Part shown: one piece after another, positions 1 to 12,455 of the stretch
Position numbering within the stretch: the stretch's first letter is position 1
How the letters are laid out: each line of letters begins with the position of its first letter
Assembly: GCF_964204865.1 (NCBI RefSeq)
Contig: NC_135260.1
Location: forward strand, 6,386,001-6,450,000
DNA: 64,000 nt
Reading direction: 5' to 3'
Source of the DNA: Styela clava
Taxonomy: Eukaryota; Chordata; Ascidiacea; Stolidobranchia; Styelidae
Translations under genes and position numbers: made by a program
The notes under the pieces: model-generated
Seen by the model: the letters and a program-made list of their open reading frames with translations, nothing else
What the model was told of the DNA's origin: nothing
The model's database searches: none

Positions 1-378
1 TTCCAAATTTCTGATAGTTCGATTCATCTGAATATTTGTTGTTTCGAGATCCTGAATTTGTTGTTTCATTTCTCGATTTTCTGTTTCAATTTTATCCATT
101 TTCCTTCTCATGTCCCTCATTGCCTCTTCATCAACAATGTCACACTGACAAGATTCTCTCTTTTCTCCTTTTATTCCAGGCAATCCATTCATTCCTCGTT
201 TTCCTGGTCTTCCCTGAGATGTAGATGTTCGAAGTGTCGACGTAGCATGTTCTGTGGTTTTTCCAGGTTGACATAGTGTTGTTGTTGTAGTGCAAGTGTA
301 AGGAGGAGAAAGTATATGCTTTTGAGCTTGTGTTGAAGTCATGCAAAGAATGCATATAAGCAAGGAATAGCTAACCAT
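1..378 (-). CDS. Ficolin-like secreted lectin, exon 1 only (partial, runs off the left edge)
   Basis: The minus strand is open from an ATG at 378 to base 1. The peptide starts MVSYSLLICILCMTSTQAQ, a clear signal peptide, then a Thr run between two Cys. Six Gly-X-Y triplets follow (GRP GKR GMN GLP GIK GEK), then a Cys-X-Cys and a charged heptad-like helix. It is close to exon 1 of the complete gene at 16428, so the missing exons beyond the edge should encode a fibrinogen-like domain. An in-frame ATG at 390 (MNIT) also exists. The start at 378 is preferred because the paralog has ATA at the equivalent upstream codon and keeps only MVSY. Unlike the paralog, the collagen run here has no Gly interruption but ends one triplet earlier (GEK RES). 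The role, binding sugars or acetyl groups in innate immunity, is inferred from the family. Confidence 0.8.
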   Translation of the reverse strand, partial: MVSYSLLICILCMTSTQAQKHILSPPYTCTTTTTLCQPGKTTEHATSTLRTSTSQGRPGKRGMNGLPGIKGEKRESCQCDIVDEEAMRDMRRKMDKIETENREMKQQIQDLETTNIQMNRTIRNLE

Positions 379-485
379 GGTTATGTTCATTTATCTAAAA
401 GATTACATTGTTGCTCGTTAATGGCAAATCTTCGGATCGACCAAACCTTGAAATGCGTTTGAGTCCTCAAGCTTATTCACTAGAC

Positions 486-1346
486 CAGGCGTGTCCAACC
501 TTTTTAGTGTCGCGGGTCACTTTCACATGGGGAAATTCATTGCGGGCCGCAAACGTTTTTACCAAACTTAAATAGCCATCCAATTCCGATTTACGTTAGA
601 ATTTGAGCGTCGCTAAATCATACGCAATATTGCACAACATATTTGCGGATTTCTGAACACAAGATGCACACAAAGACAATGAAATTCAACTCAAATTTTA
701 TGCAAAATTCACATGCATTGGTGTAAAAAAAAATAAAATCAACAATTTTTCTCTTCAAATAGTTCGAAACTTGCTTTTGATTGTCATTGCTCAACTGTTC
801 AATATCAACGGATAGTTTTGATACCGCACATTGTAACTAACTGGCTTGTCAAATTTTCGTACGTCAGTGTACTCCTATGCTTCGACTTCATAATTTTCAA
901 ATTATACGACTTCAAGCTCTCAGATTTATGGCATATTAGGCATACATCGTTGCTTACAACTCTTCCCAATCCTTTTGATATTTCTGATTTTCATCCTCAA
1001 TCTTCATCTAATTTGCTCCAGACATACTGGTGGATTTGTTTTCGTGATACAACATCGATAGAACACAGTACCGGCTCGACTTCAACCCTAATGACTTCAC
1101 AATTGTATCGACACAGATGTTGCACGCTTTAGCCCGCTCTAAAATCATGTTCTGTGACGCTCAACAACGCTTTTCTTATGGCGGAGTCGCCTGAAATTAT
1201 ATCCTAAATTCTAGTGAGATTTGATATCACACCAGGAAATTTTTATGTTAAATATGTTTGTATGTCCGTATTTATATAAAAACTTAAAGTGGGCCGCACG
1301 AATCCTTCCTGTGGGCCGCATGCGGCCCGCGGGTTGGACATCCCTG
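486..1346. mobile_element. Nonautonomous hAT element, 861 bp, TSD CACTAGAC
   Basis: Terminal inverted repeats begin CAGGCGTGTCCAACC and end GGTTGGACATCCCTG. Perfect 8-bp duplications CACTAGAC flank it at 478-485 and 1347-1354. GCGGGCCGC-type motifs lie just inside both ends, as is common in this hAT group. I see no transposase. It sits in the 5' flank of the minus-strand lectin gene. Confidence 0.9.
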
Positions 1347-2208
1347 CACTAGACGACAATATTTCGTTTTATGAACGTCTAAATGTCTTTGATACAGCCT
1401 GTGGAGTCTGAAAACATTTACAATCGATTCCTGATTCAGACTGGAAAACATTTTGACTCAACTCGAAACCAGATCGAGTGGCCATTTCTCAAATACTCAG
1501 AATGACACGAATCATCTAAATGGAACGAAGGACTCGTGATCAACTAATCGCTAGTGAGACTTAACTCAGTGGTTGACCTGACTTCAAACCCTACACTCGG
1601 GTAACCAGTGACTCGACCTAATTCAAACCTCGGGATTTAAAAAACTACTCAACTCCTGTTCCCAAAATCGAGTAAATAAAATTTTCAGAACTGGTCAACT
1701 ACTGGTATCTGATATAAAGATACGTGTAAACTTGCCTCCACAGAACGGCCCGTTTCTTATTGTGTTATTTGACAGATCGCAATTTTTTTAATTTTCACTC
1801 CAATGCATTCATGTGATGCCCGATTATCGCTAAATTTACTTAATAGAACCTGAAAAAAATCTGATGAATTCGAAATTGTGATAAATTACACAAACGGTTT
1901 GAAAAGGGTTACAGTTTTTAAAAATACTGTATGAATAATAAGGTTCATACACTCTTATGACTACTGAAGTCTCACTATGAACTAATTTTGCTCTTATTTC
2001 AACTGTCAAAAATTGACTATCCTACTACTTTTACTTTTTTGTTAAGTCATGTGAATAATATGTCTCACATATGAAATTTCTTAACAATTGGTCCAGATTT
2101 ATAAGCTCCAGTCAAAGAAAGTGAATAGTTGTGTTGTCACATTCAATCCCATTCAAATAAATAAACACTATTGAGAGTGCGCTGATATTAGTACAGCTTT
2201 AATCGACT

Positions 2209-2370
2209 CACGTTGTTATGTTTTTCAATATTTTGAATTCCCGCTTATATTTTTCAACATTGAAAATACGACGCCTTTCATTCAATCCGTCAAATCTACA
2301 TAAACATTCTCTAAAATACGTTTTTATTTTCTGAAGAAATTCGATCGTGCGAATCGAATGTTGAGTCTTC
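2209..2370 (-). CDS. Possible isolated exon, product unknown
   Basis: On the minus strand a run ending AACCAG (acceptor-like) is followed by an open frame reading about KPQFSKTQHSIRTIEFLQK and on through YFRECLCRFDGLNERRRIF. It stops at a good donor, ACAAC/GTGAGTCG. Amino-acid content looks protein-like (mixed charged and hydrophobic, few low-complexity runs). I found no partner exon in the neighbouring 2 kb. It may be a true exon of an unmodelled minus-strand gene, a decayed gene, or chance. Boundaries are approximate. Confidence 0.25.
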
Positions 2371-4118
2371 GAAAACTGCGGCTTTAGCTGGTTCAAACAT
2401 TGTTGATATATTGTGGGAAAACGATTGAAATAACAAATAATATTTTCTCATATCCACCTGTCTTCATCATATCATAGTAAATATTTTTCTAAATGATTAA
2501 AAGATTTTGAGTGACATAAGGAATTCCAATAAACAGCATACAACTCCCAGATGGTGTTTACAATACGCGCATTCTATTCAAACTATCACATATATCCAAA
2601 TGAACATCGTCCCAAATTCTCGTCTAGATTCTGATTTACGTGAGAAATCCCGATAAACAGCTCACAATATCCAAAATCTGTTTGAATTTAACAAATCACT
2701 TGGTCATTGAAAACTTCCTGAAATATATAGGTTTGGGCCAAATAAAAATCGTTCAACTATGACGAACTTAGCAACGATTATTCCACCGGAGTTTCTTATA
2801 AAACTCGGCATCAATGAAATTTCAATTTATTTTGTTTCCCCGAAATATTCAGTTCCTTTACCAAAACCACTCGTACACCAGAAAAATCTAAACATTTATC
2901 CACACGACGTTCATAACTCGTTTCTTTGCACTCCCACCCATCGAGATTATAATTTTATCGTTTAATTAAACAATTCGTTTTCTTCGCACATGTATTGTAG
3001 TCTATTGCGTAACCGTAACCTATAGCATGATCAAAATGGTGGCGAAGTTTCGTCTTTTTTAAATTTGATTGACCGCTAATTATTTCAATCTATCATTCAA
3101 CCAGCGACGCTTAAAATAATTTAAATTGTAGATTCGTTTTATATTATTTACCCCAAGGGTCTGGGTTAGGGGTGCACAACATCTAAGGGTCGAAGGTAAA
3201 AAGTGCGGCGATGCTAGTGTGTTTTTAGTTGGAAATAAGGAATACCTACGAGTTAATTACCTAAAACGGAGGTGACGAATTTGCGACCCACCAACGGATT
3301 TCGTGCGACCCGCGAAGCATTCAGGCAATTCAGTGTATGTTTTGCTTGAAGTCATAAACCTTTAGGAACTGTACATAGAAAACGCCAGTATTATTTATAT
3401 TAATGGCAACATTATTTCCAATATATTTATTTTTGTTGTATTATCTATACCTTTTACAATGGATCAAAATGACTATTGTCGTTTGCCGTTGGCTTGTTAA
3501 CGAACGCACAGGGAGAACGGGTAATCTTACTTTGTAAAAATGTAATGTTTTCGCTCCCGATACACGAGGTATGGAAGGTTTATTACTTCAGCTCAATGAT
3601 CAAAACAATGGAAAATTTTGAAAAATGTCTACATAATAAAAATCGGTTAATCGCCACAGGATTGATCTGTTTATAATTTATATATTCGAAATTTTGCGAA
3701 ATACGAATCTTTTATACAAAGCTCCCGCCACTAATGCAAAAATGTGGATTGTGAGAAAAATATCACGCTCTGAAAAATCAGTAATTATCCAATTGCGGTT
3801 CGGGTTTGGAATTATTTGAGAATTTAAATTTCAGGCACAATCTTCATTCCTAGCCCGCACCCTAAAACCGTAAACGGAACATTTTATTTTTCGGTATTTT
3901 GATCGGAGGCGGTCGGTGGTGTTTTAAATGGCCAGGGGAGGTGCAATCGAAGCGTAGGTTGAAATACGTCCATAGGCGCAGCCAGAATAAGCAAAAGGAT
4001 GGGTAAATCGGAAGGAATACGGAAATTTACATGCAACAGTCGACGTAGGCCATTTGTGAAAACAGCCCACTTTTTCGACGGATAATTTTTCTCCAAATAT
4101 AGTTCATAACAAATTTTG

Positions 4119-4217
4119 GAGCTCCTGAAGTATGCGCACCAAGATGGCGCACAACCTGAACTCAGGTTGTGTACCAGGTTAGGGTTCAGGTTGGTGCGCA
4201 TACTTCAGAAGTACCCA
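4119..4217. mobile_element. Palindromic MITE of the AAGATGGCGG family (short copy)
   Basis: A near-perfect hairpin: GAAGTATGCGCACCAAGATG on the left is mirrored by GGTTGGTGCGCATACTTC on the right, around a core containing ACCAGGTTAGGGTT. Same family as the copies near 6, 10, 26, 32-35 and 38 kb. No coding capacity. Confidence 0.75.
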
Positions 4218-4990
4218 AATTTTTAACTCGAAAATTTAGAAAAGTCATTTCAGTAGACAGTACAGTATTCCGTGCAATATACCATGATATTGTTTTTTAT
4301 GCGGCAGGAAATGCGTCAGCAAAGACTTGATTATGCTCTTCACATAATTCTACTCCTGCAAAGCCTCGTTAAGAGCGACTGACAAAAACAGCTCGTAAAA
4401 AGTTATTCAATATCTATCTCTCTTTCAGACAAAATTCTTTGTAAAAGAAATAGTGCCAAACCACCAACAGTGCAGGTATAATGAAAAGAAACTCGAAAAC
4501 CAACAGCATATGGTAAAGAAAAAGACTAACAGTGGAAAATGAAAACAAAGTGCAAAATGTTATAACCGGTCTCTTTATTTCTAATTATGATACCTATTAC
4601 AGAGCTTTATATATTTATAATAAATAGAATGAGGAATTACTAGCATGCCAGAATGCGACTTCAGTGTCGCCAGGAATGTGCTGGGGATATTAATCATTCA
4701 AATGGCGCACTTTGATTTAAAAAATATGTATATATTTTGCATACTAAATCAATAAGATTTCCTACATTTCCTGTCATCAGATAACAGATAACAAATAAAG
4801 CATAAGAATAGCTGACATAGAAGAATCTGAATCAGGCAAGGAAATTATAATGCAGCTAATTTTTGCAGCACCAAAAGTGGTAAATTTTATATTCATACCA
4901 ATCATCATATCTAAATGTTACATACTACAGGGCTGGTATGGAAAACTCGACTAAGATTGCAATTTGATGGAAATATCGAAGTTGTAGGAT

Positions 4991-5323
4991 TCATTGCATG
5001 AAGTCAACTTTGCAATGTTTAATTTGTTCATTCAGGCATGATTTGAATGATTTCTTTCTGTTTTCTGTTTGTAATTGAATTTTTTGATGCTTTTCCAGTA
5101 GTTTTTCACTCAAAAAATACCTTCCACAGAAAGTAAATTTGAGGACATGTATTTCTAACTGTTTCTTAAGATGACTTTTCATTGCATTGCACTCGTGAAA
5201 ACAATTTTGCGGAATAAACAATATAGTTTCCTCGGAACCGAATGCATTTGAACGACTAATATTAATGTGTTTAACTTTCCTTTGAGATTTAAAATTTTTC
5301 TGCATGTATACCCCCTTCAGCAT
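4991..5323 (-). pseudogene. Degenerate zinc-finger-like ORF fragment
   Basis: A 110-codon minus frame contains CFHEC...HLKKQLEIH and then FTFCGRYFLSEKLLEKHQ, which resembles decayed C2H2 fingers with irregular spacing and missing Cys partners. No flanking exons or promoter were seen. It could be a fragment of a zinc-finger gene or chance composition. Weak call. Confidence 0.2.
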
Positions 5324-6027
5324 AGTTTGTCTGTCTGTTGTCCGTTATACTGTTATCGGTAATATCCCACTTAAGTCTGATCATAGTCCAGTCCTGTGAA
5401 TCAGAGCTGTAATCTCACAGTTAGAATTCATCCAGCCGTCACCAGTAATTTGTAAGTATAGTCACTTACAGATATTCTAGTACATGCAATTCCACCCATT
5501 TAGGTATGGTTCTCCCAGAACGAATGGAAGCATATCTTGATCATATTTCAAAACATGCCCCCACGTCCTGTCATCGTTCCACAGAATATTCAACATACCC
5601 GGGATCGGATCGTGTCATTTTCAGGTCCTAAGCACGCAAGACTTGGGTGCCCTTTATGTAAAAGAATTATTAAACTAGTGTTATCTAAAATGGAATATAT
5701 AAGTTTCAGTATTTAGTAGGCTACTTACTGACTGAAGGCCAAGTTATGATTAATTAACATGATGTTTTTTGAAATAGTTCTAATGCATACAAACATTTAT
5801 GGAGAGGGTTGAAAGATTATACTGTTTATTTTGACTGGGCCAATATTGAGGTATGAATCGTCTGACCAACTCCAATCATTTCCTTAAACACTGAGGCATT
5901 ATTGAAAATTTGTCTTGGGAAATATCTGTGGTGCCCCTTTCTCTTGGTACCTACGTGCTTGTTATGCTTAATGAATTGTTAATCCAGCCCTGGACATACC
6001 ATGTTAGCCAGAAAGGCTACAAATTTG

Positions 6028-6173
6028 GGTATTCCCGAAGGACGTGAACCAAGATGGCGGGCACCGGAACGTAGTATGTGTACCAGGTTAGGGTTTGGCC
6101 ATAATTTCAGGTACAAATACTACGGGAGTCACTTGGCTAATCACCAAACTTGTAAGAAAACTAAAATAAGGAA
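6028..6173 (+). mobile_element. Palindromic MITE, left half only
   Basis: Contains GTGAACCAAGATGGCGGGCA, then ACGTAGTATGTGTACCAGGT and the internal 'tactacgggagtcacttggc' block found in complete copies (for example 9978-10210). The mirrored right arm is missing, so this copy is truncated. Confidence 0.75.
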
Positions 6174-6983
6174 AACTTGAATAAAATTAAGTTTGAATAA
6201 ATTTAAATATTTTGCTGTGCGTGCTCAATAAAAACCAATTCATTTATTAAATATAGCTCAAAAAAGACCTCGATCTTATTGGTGGCCGCAGTGCTTTTAC
6301 AAAAACGCAATGCGACAGTCTGCATAAAAAGGCTGTTGTATCATGTGGCCTAGGCTAGGCGTACATCGAATATATTACTTCTAGAAAGCTCTTGTGACTT
6401 AGAATAGTTGACTTCACTCTTTATGCAGCATTCTTCCTTTACGCGAATATGGATCGACCAGCGCGAAGACACAAAAATCAGATAAGTCGGCTAGTACGTC
6501 ACACAGGAACCCCCCAGTTAATACGGTAGCTATAATTATTTATGAGTAATTTGTACGGTACACAATCATACGGAAAGGAACTGAATATATTCAGTTCATT
6601 ACGACACAATGGCCGGATCTGCATCGCGTAATGTCGGATAGTTTCGCGTGGCATCGCGTGTTATCGGATTGCTTCGCTATATTTCACGCTTTCGCAAATT
6701 ATTCTTATTTTCGGACGTCTACGGTTCTGAGTACTGGTTGAGGGGACGCCAAATAATTAATAATAACAATAGTGAATAGACAAAACACCCTTTAATTAAT
6801 TTAAAACTATTAAAAAAGAAAAAAGATCGGTAATAAGCTGGATCGAAAAAACTAAATTTCGCGATCATGCTCTTTACTTGTAAAAATGATATTGTTACGT
6901 CATAATTTTAGCAAAATCTACAATTTTGTAACAATGTAATTCAATTAAAGATATTATTTCACGACTGATATCGCTGAGTAAAG

Positions 6984-9900
6984 ATGGAATTCTTACAAGC
7001 TTTATTGGAGTTTATCTTGCCGTTCTTTGGATTTGCAGTGGTTGAGGAGGTGGTTCCGGTCATTCCGGAACCTAAACCATGTGAAGGGCTGGTTGAGTGC
7101 TTCATGGAGGGTCTAGAATACCTGGCTCCGGCAGGAAGTTCTTCGGACTACATGGCAGTTTTGGAACATATTCGCAATGACTTCGTACTTTCGAGAGTTC
7201 TTCTTTTGGTTCAAATTGTGTTGATGTGTGTGGTCTTCCGCAAGCATGTTGCAATCTTCGTGAAGGGGTGAGAGACATATTTCTGATTTGTAGACATACT
7301 AGGCTACCGGTAGGCATGTAGGCTCCCCTGTCTGACCATATAGATATATCCAACCCCATTGCAGTTGCACCCTTGTAACCAATGAAGTATATTTGACTAA
7401 ATGAATAGGCAGTACCGTGCTGGTTACTACAACACACACCCCTTGTATTCAGATTGCTCTTCTGTATGAAGATGGTAATCAATGAACTTGGACGAATGAT
7501 GGCGTTTGACCACATCAGAAAATCCGAGGAGGAGGTAAGTTATGATTAGGTTACTGGAATATTTAGTGATGGGGGGGGGGGGGGGTGTTGCGTTGATATT
7601 ACTAGCTTTGCATACATATTCATTATACATATTATCAATGAGACCACCCCCCAAACCCCAAACCCCCCCTTCAATACTAAATATCTACAGGGTAGTAGAC
7701 CACAGGTTTGAAAATTCATCCCACGCGGAAAAATATGAAGTGACTTAAATTTTTTTTCAACATTACCTCTGATGATGGATGCTTTCATTTGAGCCCAAAT
7801 GTGCATTTGTATTCGTATCGTAACTGTTGAGTTATATAATAATGTTATTCAACTTTTAACTCGTAACAGTATAGTTTCAGTGTATACTCTAATCATTCAA
7901 AATCCATCCCACGCGGAAAAATAAAAAGTGGCTTGGAATTTTTTAACATTACCTGTGATGTGATGCTTTCAGTTGGACACATTTATGCATTTGTATTCAT
8001 AACGTAACTGTTGAGTTGAATAATAGTGTTTTTTTGAATTTTAACTTGTAACGGTATAGTTTCAGTGTATCCTGAATATTCAAAATCCATCCCACGCGGA
8101 AAAATAAAAAATGACTGGGAATTTTTTCAACATCACCTATGATGATGGGTGCTTTCATTTGGGCATAAACCTGCATTTGTATTCATATCGTAATTGTTAT
8201 ATTGAATATTACTGTTATTCAACTTTCTACTCGTAACGGTATAGTTTCAGTGTAGGTTAGTCATTTAAAATCCATCCCACGCGGAAAAATAAAATGTGAC
8301 TTGGAAATTTTTTCAACATTACCTCTGATGATGGATGCTTTTGTTAGGTTATAAATCTGCATTTGTATTCATATCGCAACTGTTGAGTTAAATAATAGTG
8401 TTACGCGACTTTAACTCGTAACGGTATAATTTTAGTATATCTTGGCCATTCAAATTCCATCCCACGCGGAAAAATAAAAAGTGACTTGGAATTTTTTCAA
8501 CATTACCTCTGATGATGGATGCTTTTGTTTGGTTATAAATCTGCATTTGTATTCATAACGCAACTGTTGAGTTAATAATAGTGTTACGCGACTTACCTTG
8601 TAACGATATAGTTTTAGTATATCTTAGCCATTGAAAATTCATCCCACGGGGAAAATTAAAAAAGTCCCAATAACAATTCTCAATATCAGATCTTGGAGAT
8701 TTTGTTACACAGACACAAAACTGTTTTTGTCAGAGCATCTTGTTTGTTAGCAGGTTGTCAGAGTTATTCTAATTTATACTCAAAGCAGAAATGCGGAAGT
8801 TAGAAATAGTACTATCTGATCTCATCATCTACGGAGCAGGCCATAGTCATTAAAATCCTTCCCACACGGAAAAATAAATTTGACATACAAAATTCATAAC
8901 ATTAAATTTTATGAATAAAGCGGTTGCCAGAACACTTATTTGCATTTATACTAAAATCGAAACTTTTAGGTCCGTCGGAGAAAAATAATAGCCTATTCGA
9001 CCATTGCCTCATAACTATAGAGGAGCCATACTCATTCAAAACTATCCCACGCGTAAAAATATAATGTTTATAAATCATTTTTAAACTGGCTCATATAAAA
9101 TATTGTGATTACTTCATCATAATTTTCGCAATAATGATCAGATAAAAACCGATGAGTTGGGTAAAAATTTCATTCGGCTTCCGAATCGCGGTAAGAAGCT
9201 AGACCATACTCATTTAAATCCATTCTACACGAAAAAATAAAAGCCCCACGGCCACAAACAATTTTTAATATCAGGTCTTGTGGAGAAAGGGGCTACCATA
9301 GCACAAATCCGGTTTTGTGGTTCTTGATTTCGTTAGTCAGGGAGGTTGGCACGGTTCAGCTAAGGATTTGCACGCAAAGCGGATCTATTAAGTCTGAAAA
9401 AGCAATCATCGGCTTCTGACTCATCCATAGAGAGGGCCATAGTAATCAAAAATTCTTCCCACGCGGAAAAATAAAATGTGCTGTACAAAATTTTTAGCAT
9501 TGTGTCTTGTGAAAATAGCGGTCGTCCGAGCGTAAATCTGCATTTGAAGTTAAACCGGAACGTTATTCGGCCTCTGAATCATAGCCATAGGGTGACCATC
9601 ATTGATAAGAACCGATCAGTTAGGGAAAATGTCATTCGGCCATCGAATCGCGGTAATACAGCAGACCAGACGCGCGTGCGTAGCACTATCCAAGGATCCA
9701 TTAAAGATTGAATAAATAAAGTAGTTAGGAAGGCAAAGGGAGAAATTTATAGGTTGTGTAAGATTGGGAACCACTGCTTCTAAATCATATCCATGTTTTC
9801 ACCAGATTGAGAACCTTCGCTTGCTGGCCGTTAACACTACTAAACTTGTTGATGCCAAACTTGCTGTGCTTGAGGCAAAGTTGGAGATGATTGCTGAGGA

Positions 9901-10915
9901 AAAAAAGGTCTGTTTTTTTTTACTTTTTATCTTACAACATGATCACTTCGTTATTGTTTATGGGTTTGTATTAAATTTCCGGTACTCCCGTAGTATGTGA
10001 ACCAAGGTGGCAGACACCGGAACGTAGTATGTGTGCCAGGTTAGGGGTAGGCCGTAATTTAAGGCGCAAAGACTACGGCAGTCACTTGGCTAGTCGCCAA
10101 CCTCGTGATAAAACTAAAATTGGAATAAAATTATGGCCTAACCCTATCTTGTTACACATACTACGTTCCGATGTCCGTCATCTTGGTTCACATACTACGG
10201 GAACACCAAATCTTAAACTAGATATACATACATTCTTCAAATAAAATTAAAAGGAAGTAACTTAAGTTGAGTTGGTATATTGCGAGATTTCAAAAAGCAA
10301 AAATGATGAGTTGAACGTAGAACGGGCAGGACAGTAAGTTACATGCTTATATTCCAAAATAAATCATACGTTGACTGTTACACTCAAGGCACTGAAAGAG
10401 GAACTTGCTAGTTTCAAGGCTACAGTGACAGAACACCAGAAAGAGCACCTTGATATTACCATGAGATGGGCAAAGCACGTTGAAGATATGATGGACAGGA
10501 ACAAATATCTTGAGGCTAGACGAGTAAGTTAGAAGTGTGAGCTTAGAATAAATGCGCCTGCAAGTCGACAGAACGTTGTGGAATTCTAAAGTAGTCCAAA
10601 CAGGAATTTAGATTTTTAAATGGTGCCCGGTAAAGAAATGATAGGTCTTTATTGACATAGTTTGGTTCAAGCATTCGAAACACGATTTTTAGGCAGGATT
10701 GGATTTATTTTAGAGTTTAGCATCGCTAGATAGATCTGTCTTATCAGTTCAACTTTATCCGTGGAGAAATATATTTTTGCTACTTATAAATTTATGTTTA
10801 GGTTGCTGCTGCTAAGAGGTCTACTGGAATTCCCTTGCTCAACTCGCCTAGACCGATCTCGCCAAGACTTATTGGCGGCGCCAGCACCGTTACCGTTGCT
10901 GGCACCAACAAATAA
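6984..10915 (+). CDS. Unrecognised membrane/coiled-coil protein, 5 exons, 238 aa
   Basis: Exons 6984-7267, 7453-7534, 9806-9907, 10389-10523 and 10802-10915 join in phase through GT-AG sites and sum to 717 nt (238 codons plus TAA). Residues 4-20 (LQALLEFILPFFGFAVV) and 70-86 (SRVLLLVQIVLMCVVF) are probable membrane segments, with more hydrophobic sequence to about 102. Residues ~117-201 are heptad-rich and predicted coiled coil (IENLRLLAV..., EMIAEEKKALKEELASF). The last ~35 residues are basic and Ser/Pro-rich, ending VAGTNK. I do not recognise the family. The layout, membrane helices then a cytosolic coiled coil, resembles ER proteins such as BAP31, but there is no KKxx signal and no clear motif match. 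Introns 3 and 4 are short; intron 2 is a satellite array. The exon model is seen directly in the sequence; the function is unknown. Confidence 0.75.
7700..9480 (+). repeat. Intronic satellite, ~185-bp unit, about ten copies
   Basis: The block CATCCCACGCGGAAAAATA recurs with its core at about 7720, 7909, 8092, 8277, 8462, 8644, 8862, 9046, 9225 and 9457. Spacing is 182-188 bp for the first six copies and irregular afterwards. Each unit continues with 'gtgacttggaattttttcaacatta', a 'gatgatggatgctttc' stretch, 'tgcatttgtattcat' and 'taactcgtaacggtatag'. The first five copies are the most alike; the array decays towards 9.5 kb. It lies wholly inside intron 2 of the coiled-coil gene. A 15-G tract (7571-7585) precedes it. 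Confidence 0.9.
9978..10210. mobile_element. Palindromic MITE, complete copy
   Basis: Left end GGTACTCCCGTAGTATGTGA and right end (reverse complement) GGTGTTCCCGTAGTATGTGA are inverted repeats. Inside them come 'accaaggtggcagacacc' and 'acgtagtatgtg' on both sides, around a ~90-bp core. It lies in intron 3 of the coiled-coil gene. I saw no unambiguous target-site duplication. Confidence 0.85.
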
Positions 10916-11923
10916 TTTTCCAGCAATACTTTTTTTTATTTATTTTTTTTTTATAATTTAGAAATAGTATTATTTAGGCTTAAATAGTTTTTATATTTTA
11001 GGGGTGGGTCACAAAACCTGATTTTAAATTTATTTAAATTATTTTTTTTTTGTAGTGATAAATCTAAAATGTTAGTATAGTAAGTTAATTCCAATTTCAA
11101 GTATTATTTTTAACACACATATTGCAACCTTAATCCAACAATGAATTTAATATAGCTATAGATTAAATTAGAAAATAATGAATTTTTGCTAATGGCATGA
11201 AATTTCATACCAGAATATGAGTTTTTTGTCACTATACCGTCGGCTCCAGAATTTGGGTTTGATATTTTGCTCGGAACTTTGTTCTGAAATATTTTTTTGG
11301 TTGTAATATCCAATTTTTCGGAATTGATACACGACATTTATATGGGTACAGATGCTAGATTGTTCTCATTTATTCCTCGATATTGATAAGATGATTGTAG
11401 GTTAAAAACTATTTCGAATATGCCTGATACTGAAACCAGACATTTATCCCGTGAAAGGGAAAGACGATAAAATGGCTTATTCTTGTGTCAAACCACGGGC
11501 CCACGGTCTCTCGCCAGGGTATTAGACCTGACCCGGAGAGGCCGGGTTTGGCATTTGAATAAGCTGTTTGTTGGCATTCCACTTTCGGGGTGAGCGTTCG
11601 GTTTGGGGATTAAAACATATTTGATATAAACTTCAATCTGTAGTTTATCTGAATCGATTCGGGGGATCAATTTCGTATTTCTGGATTTTAAATTACGGTC
11701 GCGCTGAATTCTGAAAATTTTCCCTATCATTTGTGCGGATTGTATGTTGCCAGGATTTTCAACTGCGAGGTGAGAGTCCCATCAAATGTTCGTGCAACTT
11801 TTTGACCGATTGTTCATTGGAATTTCCAAAAATTTCATTGGTTTTACGTTAACACGCGAGACAAGAATGGAATTACAAGGAATAACCTGAGTAATTAATC
11901 TGCTATTTTTGAAATATTTGGGA

Positions 11924-11994
11924 TTCTTCGTAGCTCAGTTGGGAGAGCGCCCTTCAATCAGAGGGAGGTCATGGGATCGAGTCCCATCTTAGTT
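11924..11994 (+). pseudogene. tRNA-like sequence, copy 1 (probably non-functional)
   Basis: Has a good A box (TAGCTCAGTTGGGAGAGC, 11931-11948) with a pairing D stem, a five-base variable loop AGGTC, and a perfect T arm ATGGG ATCGAGT CCCAT (11971-11987) that includes a B-box match. The acceptor strands (TTCTTCG and CTTAGTT) do not pair. The anticodon arm CCCTT...GAGGG leaves a six-base loop, so no anticodon can be assigned safely. Hence a tRNA-derived pseudogene or repeat head. Confidence 0.55.
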
Positions 11995-12384
11995 TCCAGA
12001 ATATTTCTATTTAGCGGTATTTTTTATAACATGGTCAATGTTCTTTGTGATTTTTACTTCAGATGAATTGTGTGTTCTGCGGTTGCGTTTCTAAATGAAT
12101 GTATGGGTTAAACTTCAATATTTGGCCGATTTATGGTTTATTGCTTAGAAGATTAAAATGAATCATTTCGGTTATACAACTTCAGTAGACAATATACAGG
12201 GGAAAATTAGTTTTTTTTCATTGAACTTCAAAAGCGATTAAAAATTTAAATTTCGGGCAAATTTTTGACTGATTGTCGATTGAAATTTTCGAACAAATTG
12301 TTGGTTTCATGTGAGGCAGGAAAGGAGTTAGTTAAAAGGAACCGCCTGTGTGTGATAAATCTGTTATTTGGGGGGTATTCTGGA

Positions 12385-12455
12385 TTCTATGTAGCTCAGT
12401 TGGGAGAGCGCCCTTCAAACAGAGGGAGGTCATGGGATCGAGTCCCATCTTAGTT
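12385..12455 (+). pseudogene. tRNA-like sequence, copy 2
   Basis: Nearly identical to copy 1 over the A box, variable loop, T arm (12432-12448) and 3' flank 'cttagtttccagaat'. The loop reads TTCAAACAG instead of TTCAATCAG. It shares the same acceptor-stem mismatch, so both copies descend from one already-degenerate tRNA by duplication of the surrounding ~460 bp. Confidence 0.55.

Larger units (their letters stand above)
1355..6983. other. Intergenic, AT-rich, no convincing complete gene
   Basis: About 5.6 kb between the lectin exon and the coiled-coil gene. It contains one exon-like segment (2208-2396), a hAT-type remnant around 3170-3340 with 'gcgaccc' motifs but no second terminus, a short palindromic MITE (4119-4217), a degenerate Cys/His ORF (4991-5323) and a half MITE (6028-6173). 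I saw no tRNA or rRNA and no longer reading frame. Confidence 0.5.

Noticed and set aside
818-1132. 104-codon ORF
   Set aside because: Lies inside the 486-1346 hAT element with no protein motif.
7700-9480. CRISPR-like array
   Set aside because: Units of ~185 bp repeat over their whole length with no unique spacers, the host is eukaryotic, and the array is intronic. It is a satellite.
11924-12455. Two functional tRNA genes
   Set aside because: Acceptor strands do not pair and the anticodon loop is six bases in both copies.
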